DNA from: Rubellicoccus peritrichatus | GTDB taxonomy: Bacteria; Verrucomicrobiota; Verrucomicrobiia; Opitutales; Cerasicoccaceae | Assembly (NCBI RefSeq): GCF_033100135.1 | Contig: NZ_CP136920.1 | Span: forward strand, 1-64,000 | Direction of reading: 5' to 3' | DNA: 64,000 nt | In this document: piece after piece, positions 17,391 through 26,898 of the stretch | Layout of the letters: each line of letters starts with the position of its first letter | Position numbering within the stretch: the stretch's first letter is position 1 | Notes under the pieces: generated by a model | Told to the model about the DNA's origin: nothing | Seen by the model: the letters and a program-made list of their open reading frames with translations, nothing else | Database searches by the model: none | Made by a program: the position numbers and the translations under genes

Positions 17391-17480
17391 TTGATCGGCT
17401 TGATACTCTTGATATGTTTGATCATTTGGATCATTTGGTTTCCTTTGATAGCTTTGATATACTTGATATATTGGATAAAA
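17391..17480. repeat. Degenerate 9-bp tandem repeat (TTGATAnnn)
   Basis: Ten contiguous 9-base units start at 17391, 17400, 17409, 17418, 17427, 17436, 17445, 17454, 17463 and 17472. Most read TTGAT(A/C)NNN, with TGGAT variants. The last unit abuts the pulA terminator. Read as protein it would be a purely hydrophobic peptide, and I do not call a gene. Confidence 0.75.
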
Positions 17481-17510
17481 AAACACCTTCCCGGATCTCA
17501 GGGAAGGTGT
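17477..17510 (-). terminator. pulA: Rho-independent terminator of the pullulanase gene
   Basis: On the minus strand ACACCTTCCC pairs perfectly with GGGAAGGTGT (10 bp, 8-base loop) and is followed by seven Ts (As at 17477-17483). It lies 24 bp past the pulA stop. Confidence 0.92.
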
Positions 17511-17533
17511 CATCTGCACTTGTTTAAAGCACC

Positions 17534-20404
17534 TCAATCTTTGTATAGCACGGTAACCGCAGTCCCCTCGGCCAAAATACTTCCCGAGACTATGCGATCA
17601 TTTCCCTCAGCCGGATCCGCTTTTTCGATCGCAACTTTCCAGGTTCCCGCTGGAAGCGTGATGGTTGTATTTGGGCCCGAATTATAGATCACATAAATTT
17701 CACTCCAGGTATCACCATTGTTTCCAGCACCAAAGATGTGATTTACAATCACACTGGCAAACGGACTGAACGTGCTGACATTATTGGTGATCTCCTGCCA
17801 GGTATTCATCCGAAAACCAGGATGAGCCAGGCGATACCCAATCACATCCTGATAGTAATTGAAGATATCAATATTATCGACCTTCAGTTGCCAGTCAAAC
17901 TGGTTCACACTGTCCGGTGATTTATAGCTGTCACGAATCCCCTGCTTGGTCCGTAGCATCTCTTCACCGCCATGCAGAAAAGGAATCCCCTGTGAGGTCA
18001 GCACCATGCCATTGGCAAAGGTTGTAATGCGCTTCTTGTAAACCGGATCACTCACGTTATTGAGAGTAGCCCAAGCCTCAATCTTGTCCCAGAGGCAAAG
18101 ATTATCATGCGCGGAGACATAATTGATGGATTGCTCCGGATCGATGGCGAACATCGAATCCCAAGTGCTGACTGTCTGAGTCGGATTGTAGGAAAAGCGA
18201 ATCCCACCGCGACTACCGACTTGTATCTCCCATATATTGCCCACTTGATTAAAGGCAAAGCCACCGCCAGTACCGTCGTCGTTATTCCCTTTAATGGCCT
18301 CACGATACTTAGGATTAAAACAACCGACATGCGAATCCGCAATTAAACCAACGGTGCCAAGGCGCACGCGATCAGCTTCATCCGGATCAGTTGCAAAGCC
18401 ATTCCATGGTTCACCGTAGATGAGCAAGTCACGATCTGGATACTTTGCATGCAGGTAGCTGGCCCAAGCTTCAACATCGTCGTAATCAAAGATGCCGATC
18501 AGATCAAAGCGGAACCCGTCGACCCCGATCTCTTCAACCCAGTATTCAAGCGAATCACGAATCATACGACTGACCATTGCAACGCGTGGGTTAATTGAGT
18601 TACCAGTCCCAGCGAGGCCAACAGTACCCGGTGCGTTGGTGTTGAAGTAATCCAAAGTGATATCGGAAAACATGCGCTCGCCATCGGGATGTACGAACTG
18701 GCGCCCCCCATTACCATCATCAGTTTCAATAACCCAGGTATGGTTATAAACCACATCCATGATTACGCGAATGCCATTGGCGTGCAGTTCGTCGATCATT
18801 GTTTTCAACTCTTCAATCCGTCCCAGATAGTCCATCGGATCGACAGCATAACGTTCTTCCGGGACATTGAAGTTCTCCGGATCGTAACCCCAGTTATAGC
18901 AGCCAGGAGCATCCTCCGGGTCCTTGGCAGAGCACGTTCCATAATCATACATCGGCAAAAGCTGCACATGCGTGACACCCAGGTCTTTCAAGTGCTGCAA
19001 ACCAGTACTGACGCCATTAAATGAAGTGCCCGGCTGAACCATGCCAAGAAACTTGCCACGCTTGTTTGCATCAACTCCAGAAGAGGAATGGATCGTAAAG
19101 TCGCGAACATGCACTTCGTAGATGATCGCATCCTCACGTTCGGCCAAAGCAGGCGGTGCCACACGTCCGCCGACAGGATCTGTCAGACTCAGATCGACAA
19201 CGATATTGGTATCCGTCCCCGGGATGACCATGCGGCCATATGGATCACGCACTTGCACATCATCAATGAGAAAGTAATACTCGAACAGATTCAGATCACC
19301 GTAAATCTGAATAGCGTAGACATCCGTGTAACCATTCCCATCAGGTTGCTTGAGCAAGGTAAAAGTATCACCGTCAATCGACAATTTGACGTTGCTCGTA
19401 TCCGGTGACCAAATCGCAAACGTCGTCATCTCCTTGCTGTAATCGTATCCCAGCTGAATAAGCTCGGCAGCACTCAGTAATTCTGTCGTGTAAGCCAGGG
19501 TATCATCATTAAAGGTAATCCGATAACGACCCGCAGTGATTGCAATATCGGCACCACCAACTTCGGTAACACCATCCTGTTGATTGTCGCCGTAAAATTC
19601 CGACCAATCACCAAAGCGGTCGAACTTAAAACGATCCGATGCCTGCCCTAGAAAATTTGCTTCAATTTCCCAGGTATGATCGCCAACAAAAGTCATTGGA
19701 GCCGATCCCCATCCATTGATGGTGCCGCGCAAATAAACTTGGTTAAAGTTTTTTGCGCTCATGTTCACAACACTGTATTCCAGTGTTTCATCGTTCAGAA
19801 TAATAACATAATCGCCGGCTTCAGTAATTGCGATATCACCCCCGTTAAGCTCAACCTTACCATCCGCAGCTGTATCGCCCAGTTTCCCGGACCAGTCCTG
19901 CGATGAGTCAAAGACAAAGCGATCGCCAGGATTGCCGACAAAAGTGACTTCAATTAACCATGTGTTGTGATCGACAAGCGCCATCTGCTGACTCAAATCA
20001 AAACTGTTTGGCGTTCCTCGAAAGAATACTTCCAGAAAGTTCCGCTTGTAGATAGTATACTCCAGCGTGGTATCGTTCAGCGTGATTCGATAATCCCCTG
20101 CCCCTTGCGGCACAAGGATATCTGCACCATCGGCTTCAGCGATACCGTCACCTTCGATATCACCATAATTTCCTGAGAAATCAAATGATGTATCGAATTT
20201 AAAACGATCCGGATTTCCAGTCCCGTTAAACGAAACATCCGTCAGCCATAGATTATCAGAAACAAGAACCATAGCCTGTGTATTCCAACTATTACTCGTT
20301 CCCCTATAGTTAAGTTGGGTGAAGTTACTAACTTGAGCATACGCCAGACTACCCAGTATGAAGGTGCCCGCGGTAAGTATTTGATAAATGAACCTTTTTT
20401 TCAT
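17534..20404 (-). CDS. pulA: Secreted type I pullulanase (GH13) with three N-terminal carbohydrate-binding repeats
   Basis: The enzyme cleaves alpha-1,6 branches in starch, glycogen or pullulan. The 956-residue protein has a signal peptide (about 1-23, ending AYA). Three related beta-sandwich repeats of about 95 residues follow (about 27-310, each with F-RG-T-N-W...DRF-FD...GDY-ITLND-TLEY), then a CBM48-like segment and the GH13 barrel. The pullulanase hallmark YNWGYDP is present. Catalytic residues are Asp634 (GFRFDLIG) and Glu665 (YGEPWNG), with the third acid in VSAHDN. AGGA about 10 bases upstream of ATG is a plausible ribosome site. It is divergent from the GH31 gene, and together they would convert extracellular alpha-glucan to glucose. 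Confidence 0.93.
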   Translation of the reverse strand: MKKRFIYQILTAGTFILGSLAYAQVSNFTQLNYRGTSNSWNTQAMVLVSDNLWLTDVSFNGTGNPDRFKFDTSFDFSGNYGDIEGDGIAEADGADILVPQGAGDYRITLNDTTLEYTIYKRNFLEVFFRGTPNSFDLSQQMALVDHNTWLIEVTFVGNPGDRFVFDSSQDWSGKLGDTAADGKVELNGGDIAITEAGDYVIILNDETLEYSVVNMSAKNFNQVYLRGTINGWGSAPMTFVGDHTWEIEANFLGQASDRFKFDRFGDWSEFYGDNQQDGVTEVGGADIAITAGRYRITFNDDTLAYTTELLSAAELIQLGYDYSKEMTTFAIWSPDTSNVKLSIDGDTFTLLKQPDGNGYTDVYAIQIYGDLNLFEYYFLIDDVQVRDPYGRMVIPGTDTNIVVDLSLTDPVGGRVAPPALAEREDAIIYEVHVRDFTIHSSSGVDANKRGKFLGMVQPGTSFNGVSTGLQHLKDLGVTHVQLLPMYDYGTCSAKDPEDAPGCYNWGYDPENFNVPEERYAVDPMDYLGRIEELKTMIDELHANGIRVIMDVVYNHTWVIETDDGNGGRQFVHPDGERMFSDITLDYFNTNAPGTVGLAGTGNSINPRVAMVSRMIRDSLEYWVEEIGVDGFRFDLIGIFDYDDVEAWASYLHAKYPDRDLLIYGEPWNGFATDPDEADRVRLGTVGLIADSHVGCFNPKYREAIKGNNDDGTGGGFAFNQVGNIWEIQVGSRGGIRFSYNPTQTVSTWDSMFAIDPEQSINYVSAHDNLCLWDKIEAWATLNNVSDPVYKKRITTFANGMVLTSQGIPFLHGGEEMLRTKQGIRDSYKSPDSVNQFDWQLKVDNIDIFNYYQDVIGYRLAHPGFRMNTWQEITNNVSTFSPFASVIVNHIFGAGNNGDTWSEIYVIYNSGPNTTITLPAGTWKVAIEKADPAEGNDRIVSGSILAEGTAVTVLYKD

Positions 20405-20880
20405 TTTCGATCATCCTATTTGAGATTTATTCGGCATCAGCGATGAGATCTCAACTGGCTTAATACATCCCGCAAAATCTGGTAATCCGTTTCGGCTTGG
20501 ACAGTTGAAGCAGAGGCAATCATTCACCTCAAAATCCAACATTCACTCCATCATTAAACTACAGTGAATTGTATTTTCAAAATAGTCCAATCACCCTACA
20601 ACCCCCTATTTGTACTGTCCAATCGCTTTCCACTTTAAGGATTTTCATCCTATCTTACAGTTGGGAATGTAACAGCGGGACACACTTCATTCAACTAACC
20701 CTTAACCCTAACTCAGAGGTGTTTTTCGTTCGGGCTCGTTCAATAAAGCAAGCAGAGACAACAGTAATTCGAGTCTATTTAAAAATGCTAGATACAGGGA
20801 TATATCCACATAATCAGGTAATCCCTTTCCATCACTAACAAACGATCTAAAAACCAATACACAGAACCAGGTAAATCGCC
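20405..20880. promoter_or_regulatory. Divergent promoter region of pulA and the GH31 gene
   Basis: These 476 bp must carry both promoters of the alpha-glucan genes. A short palindrome TATTTTCAAAATA lies at 20572-20584 near the middle and could be an operator. No copy of the LacI-type site found at 29378 is visible here, so separate regulation is likely. No short gene was supported. Confidence 0.45.
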
Positions 20881-23800
20881 ATGATACCAATACTAAACAA
20901 AATAGGGAATCCCCTAAACATACGAAAACGGAGGGTCGGCGTCTTCATTGCACTGCTCGCAGTCAGTTGGAGCACGTCCCTTTTCAGTCAAACCACCACA
21001 GTGGGATCCGTTACATCGGCCACCACACAAATCGAATCCGGAAAGGAGAAGGCAGTATTCGGACTGAGCACGGGCGGCACTTGTGAAGTCATTCCATATG
21101 CACCTGATCTTATCCGCGTTAAATTTGACTGGGGTGGAATCGAAGCACACGAAGACATTGCCATCGACCGGCCACTGGCAAACTGGAGCGCTTTCCCGGT
21201 CACCTTCACCGATGGTGCGGTTTATACAATTGAAACCGATGAACTGATTGTTGAGGTAACCAAAAGCCCTAACATCAAGATCGACTTCAAGGACAAGACC
21301 CAGAGCAGTCAATATCTCCTGAAAGACAAACGTATGGAGTATGACACGGGTTATGATCCCTACAACGACAGCACATTCCAGCTGCTGAAAAACAGCAACG
21401 ATATCGCCTCGTGGTATCGCGTGCGTGTCGTTAAGGAAAGCCCCGCCAATGAGTCTTACTTTGGGTTGGGCGAAGTTCCCTTTCAATTGAATCGTCGCGG
21501 TCAGGTCGTTCAAGGATGGAACTCGGACTCATTCTTCTGGAATGATCAAAAGAACCCGATGTACATGACCATGCCTTTCATGTATGGTGTGCAAAGCCCG
21601 ACCGGAAACCATCCGGGGTTTGCTTATGGTCTGTTTTGGAATAACCCGTCGCGTCCTAATTTCATGTTCCAAAAGGAACGCCCTTTTGGTGGCGCTCAAC
21701 GCAATGCATTGAACACGGTTAACGATCAGTTCTCTTTCGAGGCAACTGAAGGTTATGTCGACTACTTCTTCTTCGGAGGCGGTGCAAACCACACTCCTTC
21801 AGAGGTCCTGACTCGTTATACCGAGCTGACCGGTATGCCAGCTTTGCCAGCCAAGTGGGCATTGGGGCATCACCTGTCACGCTGGACTTATACAGAAGAC
21901 CAGATGCGCAACATCGTGGCCACTGCGCGGAATCAAAACTATCCTCTCGACGCGATCTACTTCGACATCGATTACATGGATAGTGACCCACACATCGTGC
22001 CACCTGGAGGCACCTTCCAGGACAACGAATACCGCGGCAACAATGACATGCGTCAGTTGACCTTCCAGGATGATCCGAATAACCCGAACTACTGGTTCAA
22101 GGACGGAGTCAGTTTGATCAGCCACCTGCACGCAAACAATGTTAAAACCGTACCATTGATCGAGGCATGGCTCGCCACCGCCGATCCGCTCTGGACTGAG
22201 GCCAACAACCTGTCTCACTTCATTAAAAATAACAACGGCAGCGCATCCATTGCCTGGCTCTTCTTCGGTGATGTTTCCTATCTCGACTTCACCAGCACAG
22301 CAATGTCCGACTGGTGGAAGGCCAAACAAAAGAACTACCTGAATACCTACGCTTTCGATGGTATCTGGAATGACTTGAATGAGCAGGCTGATGAACGTGA
22401 CACCGTTCAGGATTCACAACCGATTCCCCTAAATGGTCTCTACTGGAATGATGGACGTTATGGCTCCAGCACAAACGACTATCGTCGCCAGCAGATGTAT
22501 ATGAAGAACACTTACAATGTTTATCAAGCTGCCAATACATATGATACACTTGCCGAACAGTATCCGAACACACGGCCGTTCGTGTTATCCCGTGCTGGGT
22601 GGCCCGGCATTCAGCGCTATGCATTCAACTGGAGTGGTGACAATGTAAACGAAAGCGCCGGTGGCGCCTACGGACAAGCCCCAAGCATAAGAGTTGGCTT
22701 GAGCACGATGATTTCCGGACAGGTCTTCTTCGGTCATGACCTTGGCGGATTCCTCGGCAGCGTCAGCAGCGAGTCGATGACCCGTTGGGCACAGTGGTGC
22801 AGTCTCATGCCTTTCTTCCGCAATCACTCAGGAAAATGGGATCAGCTACGCGAGCCATGGACTTACGCCAATGCCAATGAAATCAAGGAAGCGATCGAGT
22901 TCCGCTACGAGATCATGCCCTATTTCTATTCACTTGCTTATCGTGCATCAACAACTGGGCTTCCAATGAACAGTCCATTGTTCTTCTCTTACCCGAATGA
23001 TCCCCAGACACACACTGCGGGCAGCGATCTCGATTTCATGGTAGGACCATACATGCTCGCATCACCGATTCATCAGACTGGTTCAACGCAGCGCAGTACC
23101 TATCTGCCAAGCGGAACAAACTGGTATTACTGGCACGATGATTCCCTGCACACTGGTGGCTCAACTGTGGTTAAGTCCGCACCATTGAATGTGATTCCAC
23201 TCTATGTTCCGGAAGGCGCGATTGTTCCAACTGGACCCGTCTCACAATATGCCAACGAATTCAAACCACTGGAGCTGACCATCCACGCATGGCCAAGCGC
23301 AAACAGCACGAGCTTCACGCTCTATGAAGACGATGGCGAGACCTTCGATCACCAGTCCGGCGAGTATGCCATCACCGAATTGACGAATTCAATTTCAAAT
23401 GGCACCTGGACCTTCACGATCGGAGCCAAGCAAGGTACTTATGATCACGGACACACCTCGTACATGGTTGTACGCCATGCCATTGATGCACCGACATCCG
23501 TCCAGATCAACAGCCTCGCAGCAACTTCGTTCGGTAGCCTCGGTGCATTGCAGGGAGCAAGCTCCGGTTACTACTATGACAATAGTTCGCAGCAGCTCTA
23601 TGTAAAAACTGATGAAACGAACCAGGCCGTAACGATCACCGCAGGTGATAATTCAGCAAATCAGATAACAGTCTATTATATCACAGACTTCGCAAACCTC
23701 ATTCACTACGATGCAGGCATTGATGGCAGCTGGACTACGTTCCCGGGTGAAGCCCTGTCCAGCAGCGCATTCGCTGGCGTGAAGACATTCACCATCAATG

Positions 23801-25050
23801 ATACAAGTGCTGAGTTTGCCTTCACTGATGACGGTACTAACTGGGACAACAATGGCGGCGGCAACTACATCATCAACTCGCCAGGCACTTACACAGTTGA
23901 TCCGGTTTCGAGCACGATTGTCAGTGGTCAGCCACAGACGTTCACCGTCCATTACCTGCCTCCAGCAGGCTGGGCAGCCGGCAAGATGCACTATCGTGCA
24001 AATGGTGGTGACTGGACCGTATATCCCGGCGTTGATATGATTACCAGTACAGCTGACAGTAATTACTTCGAGCTGAGCGTTTACGCGAACTCACTCACAG
24101 AAATCGCATTCAACGACGGTGGTGTTCAGTCCGAAAACAACAACGGCAGCAACTACACCATCGCCACACCTGGCACTTATACGATCGACTCGACTGACAA
24201 TTCAGTCTCAAGCGGCCCTCCAGGAGGTATCAAACTGTTCTATGAAACATCATGGAACCCGGCTTATGTTCACTACAATGCCGATGGCAATGGCTGGACA
24301 ACGCTCCCTGGCGCTCAGATGCAGGCAACGGCCTTGTCGAACTTCAAGTACATTGAGATCAGTGCAGACACGCTCGAGTTTGTCTTCAACGATGGTAATG
24401 GAACCTTCGACAACAACAATGGCCTCAACTACAACATCACACAGCCTGGTTTATACACAATCGGTTTTGGGGGTAACCTGCTTCCCGACTACAATCCGAT
24501 TCGCATCCAAATCTATTACGAATCACAGCTCACACCGCAGACACACATTCATTACAATGTGGATAACTCGGGGTGGACTACAGTTCCCGGTGATCTGATG
24601 GTCGATGACGACGACTTCCCAGGTTATACCTACGCATCGATTGAAGGCTCGACTATCGAGTTTGCCTTCACCGACGACGGCACCAACTGGGAGAATAACA
24701 ACAACAATAACTACACGATCAACGCTCCTGGAATCTATTCAGTTGATCCAGCCACGAACACAGTGACCTCCGGCTATCCAGCAGTAACCATCTACTATGC
24801 AACGAGCTGGACCAATGCCAATATCCACTTCAACGCAGACAGCAGCGGGTGGACAGCAGTACCTGGTGTGGCAATGGACAACAGCACAGTGGCAGGTTAT
24901 AAGGTCGTTACAATCGATGCGACCAACATTGAATTCGCCTTCAATGACAATGGTGGCATCTGGGACAGTAATGGCGGCCTTAACTACAATGTTTCTGGCA
25001 AGGGAATATACACGGTTGATAACGGTGTTATCACCGAGGGGAAGCCTTGA
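20881..25050 (+). CDS. Secreted GH31 alpha-glucosidase with five C-terminal CBM25-like repeats
   Basis: The predicted role is release of glucose or a related sugar from alpha-glucan non-reducing ends. The 1,389-residue protein has an N-terminal signal (about 1-37; basic IRKRR then a hydrophobic core). The GH31 beta-sandwich and barrel follow, with nucleophile Asp498 in IWNDLNEQ and acid/base Asp587 in FNWSGDN. The typical RAGWPGIQRYA and FFRNHS segments are also present. From about residue 927 to the end are five tandem repeats of about 93 residues, each with YY...(I/V)H(Y/F)NADGNGWTT.PG...FAF-DDG..WDNN.G.NY.I..PG.YTV, which match starch-binding CBM25. A strong terminator follows. Confidence 0.93.
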   Translation: MIPILNKIGNPLNIRKRRVGVFIALLAVSWSTSLFSQTTTVGSVTSATTQIESGKEKAVFGLSTGGTCEVIPYAPDLIRVKFDWGGIEAHEDIAIDRPLANWSAFPVTFTDGAVYTIETDELIVEVTKSPNIKIDFKDKTQSSQYLLKDKRMEYDTGYDPYNDSTFQLLKNSNDIASWYRVRVVKESPANESYFGLGEVPFQLNRRGQVVQGWNSDSFFWNDQKNPMYMTMPFMYGVQSPTGNHPGFAYGLFWNNPSRPNFMFQKERPFGGAQRNALNTVNDQFSFEATEGYVDYFFFGGGANHTPSEVLTRYTELTGMPALPAKWALGHHLSRWTYTEDQMRNIVATARNQNYPLDAIYFDIDYMDSDPHIVPPGGTFQDNEYRGNNDMRQLTFQDDPNNPNYWFKDGVSLISHLHANNVKTVPLIEAWLATADPLWTEANNLSHFIKNNNGSASIAWLFFGDVSYLDFTSTAMSDWWKAKQKNYLNTYAFDGIWNDLNEQADERDTVQDSQPIPLNGLYWNDGRYGSSTNDYRRQQMYMKNTYNVYQAANTYDTLAEQYPNTRPFVLSRAGWPGIQRYAFNWSGDNVNESAGGAYGQAPSIRVGLSTMISGQVFFGHDLGGFLGSVSSESMTRWAQWCSLMPFFRNHSGKWDQLREPWTYANANEIKEAIEFRYEIMPYFYSLAYRASTTGLPMNSPLFFSYPNDPQTHTAGSDLDFMVGPYMLASPIHQTGSTQRSTYLPSGTNWYYWHDDSLHTGGSTVVKSAPLNVIPLYVPEGAIVPTGPVSQYANEFKPLELTIHAWPSANSTSFTLYEDDGETFDHQSGEYAITELTNSISNGTWTFTIGAKQGTYDHGHTSYMVVRHAIDAPTSVQINSLAATSFGSLGALQGASSGYYYDNSSQQLYVKTDETNQAVTITAGDNSANQITVYYITDFANLIHYDAGIDGSWTTFPGEALSSSAFAGVKTFTINDTSAEFAFTDDGTNWDNNGGGNYIINSPGTYTVDPVSSTIVSGQPQTFTVHYLPPAGWAAGKMHYRANGGDWTVYPGVDMITSTADSNYFELSVYANSLTEIAFNDGGVQSENNNGSNYTIATPGTYTIDSTDNSVSSGPPGGIKLFYETSWNPAYVHYNADGNGWTTLPGAQMQATALSNFKYIEISADTLEFVFNDGNGTFDNNNGLNYNITQPGLYTIGFGGNLLPDYNPIRIQIYYESQLTPQTHIHYNVDNSGWTTVPGDLMVDDDDFPGYTYASIEGSTIEFAFTDDGTNWENNNNNNYTINAPGIYSVDPATNTVTSGYPAVTIYYATSWTNANIHFNADSSGWTAVPGVAMDNSTVAGYKVVTIDATNIEFAFNDNGGIWDSNGGLNYNVSGKGIYTVDNGVITEGKP

Positions 25051-25074
25051 TTAGCAGATAGGCAGCAACATAAC

Positions 25075-25110
25075 AAAACGCGCAACGGCCAGACCGTTGC
25101 GCGTTTTTTT
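25075..25110 (+). terminator. Rho-independent terminator after the GH31 gene
   Basis: AAAACGCGCAACGG (25075-25088) pairs perfectly with CCGTTGCGCGTTTT (25094-25107) over 14 bp with a 5-base loop; the T-run covers 25104-25110. Confidence 0.95.
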
Positions 25111-25163
25111 ATTACAAATGAAGCAAGCGATCCACTTAAAGATCAGAGTAAAAAGAGTCAGGT

Positions 25164-25868
25164 TTATCTCCGCCTTCTGCGACGAACAATAACGAAAGCG
25201 CAAACCAAACCTGCAAATGTCAGTGCAGTAAGACCTGGCTCGGGAATGGTGCCTGCAAGAACCACGTTATCATATCCGATGTAACGTGTTCCACTATCGG
25301 AAAGCCCATAGAGGGCAAAAGCGACATTGGTGACTGAGTTATCAATATTTACTGTAACTTGCGTCCAATCCTGGGAAAAACCTCCGCCCGGGCTGCTTGC
25401 CAATGTAACACCACCAGGAACAACATTATTCAAATTGGTGTCTGGAATGATCAATGCATCGGTCCCGTTCGTCGTGGTGGATACCAAATAGCCAATCTCC
25501 GGGACATTACTTTGTCCGGCCCAGAAGAAGGTTAAGTCCACGTCGGCATATGCAGAGACGTCAATACTCTCAAAAACAATCCAGCCGCGTGTGGTCGTGG
25601 TAAAAGCTGCATTCCCATCCATGTCGCGCCCTCCCCAGAACTGAGCACCATCAGGAGCGGTATTAAAATTGAAACTGACCATTGATGGCGTTTCCGCCCA
25701 GGTATCACCACCAGAATTAAAAGTGGCATTGGGATCCAAACCGTAAGTCCAGCTGTCACCAGCGGTGCCTTCAAAGCTATTTGAAACAATCTCAACGGCC
25801 TGGACCGTTATTCCACAAAGCGGAAATGCTGCGAGTAAAAGAAAGGGTAATCGAATGGTTGTGAGCAT
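25164..25868 (-). CDS. PEP-CTERM surface protein, copy 1
   Basis: This 234-residue exported protein has a signal peptide (about 1-24) and a Gly/Asn/Thr-rich beta-sandwich body resembling a jelly-roll (WTYGLDPNATFN, RGWIVFESIDVS, QDWTQVTVNIDNSVTNVAFALYG). It ends in a complete PEP-CTERM sorting tail: IPEPG, a hydrophobic helix and RRRRRR. PEP-CTERM proteins are processed by exosortase and usually serve in the extracellular matrix; no exosortase gene is in the window. The next protein upstream is a close paralogue, so this is a tandem duplication. The biological partner is unknown. Confidence 0.85.
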   Translation of the reverse strand: MLTTIRLPFLLLAAFPLCGITVQAVEIVSNSFEGTAGDSWTYGLDPNATFNSGGDTWAETPSMVSFNFNTAPDGAQFWGGRDMDGNAAFTTTTRGWIVFESIDVSAYADVDLTFFWAGQSNVPEIGYLVSTTTNGTDALIIPDTNLNNVVPGGVTLASSPGGGFSQDWTQVTVNIDNSVTNVAFALYGLSDSGTRYIGYDNVVLAGTIPEPGLTALTFAGLVCAFVIVRRRRRR

Positions 25869-25952
25869 ATTGGAGTCGTGTGTAGGGATGGCATTGTAGC
25901 CGCAAAAGCCCTCAAATGTAAACTCTAATGCTCACACCTCCCACTAAACATG

Positions 25953-25995
25953 AAAACCCAACAAAGTCCCTTACTCACTAGAGGCTTTGTTGGGT
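25953..25995 (-). terminator. Rho-independent terminator between the PEP-CTERM genes
   Basis: ACCCAACAAAG (25956-25966) pairs perfectly with CTTTGTTGGGT (25985-25995). On the minus strand it is followed by a short T-run (As at 25953-25956). It would end the transcript of the 26067-26759 gene. Confidence 0.75.
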
Positions 25996-26066
25996 GTGTG
26001 ATCTATTGTCCAATATCAAGCTTCTCTCGATGGCATTAGAGAAGCCTGAACCCACTCAATAGAAAC

Positions 26067-26759
26067 TTACTTTACTCTCCGGCGGCGAATGACAGCAAAG
26101 GTGCAAATCAGACCTGCAAATGCCAGAGCCGTAACCCCAGGCTCAGGGATTGATGCGAGAACAACGTCGTCGAATCCAAGATAGCGAGTGCCCCCAGTTG
26201 AGAGGCCATATAACGCGAAAGCGATATTTGTAACCGAATCATCTATGTCGATAGTGACCTGAGTCCAATCCTGGGAAAATCCTCCACCTGGGGTAGCCGC
26301 AAGGGTAACACCTCCCGTAACAATGTTATTCAAATTTGTGTCTGGAACGATCAAGGCATCAGTACCATTCGTTGTGGTAGATACCAAATAACCGATTTCA
26401 TTGACGTTGCTCTGACCTGACCAGAAAAAACTTAATTCTACGCCCGTGTCCGATGATATATCAATGCTTTCAAATACTATCCAACCACGAGTCGTACTGG
26501 TGAAAGCTGCATTACCGTCCATATCGCGCCCGCCCCAGAACTGAGAACCATCAGGTGCCGTATTAAAGCTAAACCCAGCCATTGACGCTGTTTCGGCCCA
26601 AGTATCACCACTGGCATTAAAAGTCGCATTCGGATCTAAGCCGTAAGTCCAGGTACCGCTACCTTCAAAACTTTGAGAAACAATGGTGCTCTGTCCCTGA
26701 GACGAAACCATCGTCAACAGTAACGCGGTGGTGGATAGTAGTGCTATTTTTCTAAACAT
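26067..26759 (-). CDS. PEP-CTERM surface protein, copy 2
   Basis: This 230-residue paralogue of the preceding protein has the same order: a signal peptide (about 1-22), beta-rich body and C-terminal IPEPG, hydrophobic helix and RRRRVK. Long stretches are near-identical to copy 1, such as TAPDG.QFWGGRDMDGNAAF and YLVSTTTNGTDALI. The largest differences are in the signal peptide and a small deletion near the N-terminus (about residue 32). A LacI-type operator-like site lies about 115 bp upstream of its start (26875-26884), and copy 2 ends in its own terminator. Confidence 0.85.
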   Translation of the reverse strand: MFRKIALLSTTALLLTMVSSQGQSTIVSQSFEGSGTWTYGLDPNATFNASGDTWAETASMAGFSFNTAPDGSQFWGGRDMDGNAAFTSTTRGWIVFESIDISSDTGVELSFFWSGQSNVNEIGYLVSTTTNGTDALIVPDTNLNNIVTGGVTLAATPGGGFSQDWTQVTIDIDDSVTNIAFALYGLSTGGTRYLGFDDVVLASIPEPGVTALAFAGLICTFAVIRRRRVK

Positions 26760-26872
26760 AGGTATTTGGGGTTATATTTTAACTGGGAAGCCTTGCTCAA
26801 GAGGCATTAATCGTAAAACTGATCTATAGCTTTGATAAGTAAGCCTATTTCATTTTCCATATAGATACCCAT

Positions 26873-26888
26873 ACTATTACGTATGCGC
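26873..26888. promoter_or_regulatory. LacI-type operator-like site
   Basis: The core TATTACGTAT (26875-26884) matches the centre of the perfect palindrome at 29378-29393 in 9 of 10 positions. It lies between the GH172 stop and the PEP-CTERM copy 2 start. Confidence 0.4.
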
Positions 26889-26898
26889 AAGAAAAAAA

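Noticed and set aside
17391-17480. CRISPR array
   Set aside because: Units of 9 bp without unique spacers are a tandem repeat. No cas genes are present in the window.
17391-17687. 98-codon frame beginning with a hydrophobic peptide
   Set aside because: The hydrophobic part is only the translation of the 9-bp tandem repeat, and the rest is antisense to the pulA 3' end.
20805-20815. Sequence similar to a DnaA box (ATATCCACA)
   Set aside because: It is a single imperfect match far from dnaA with no cluster; chance is sufficient.
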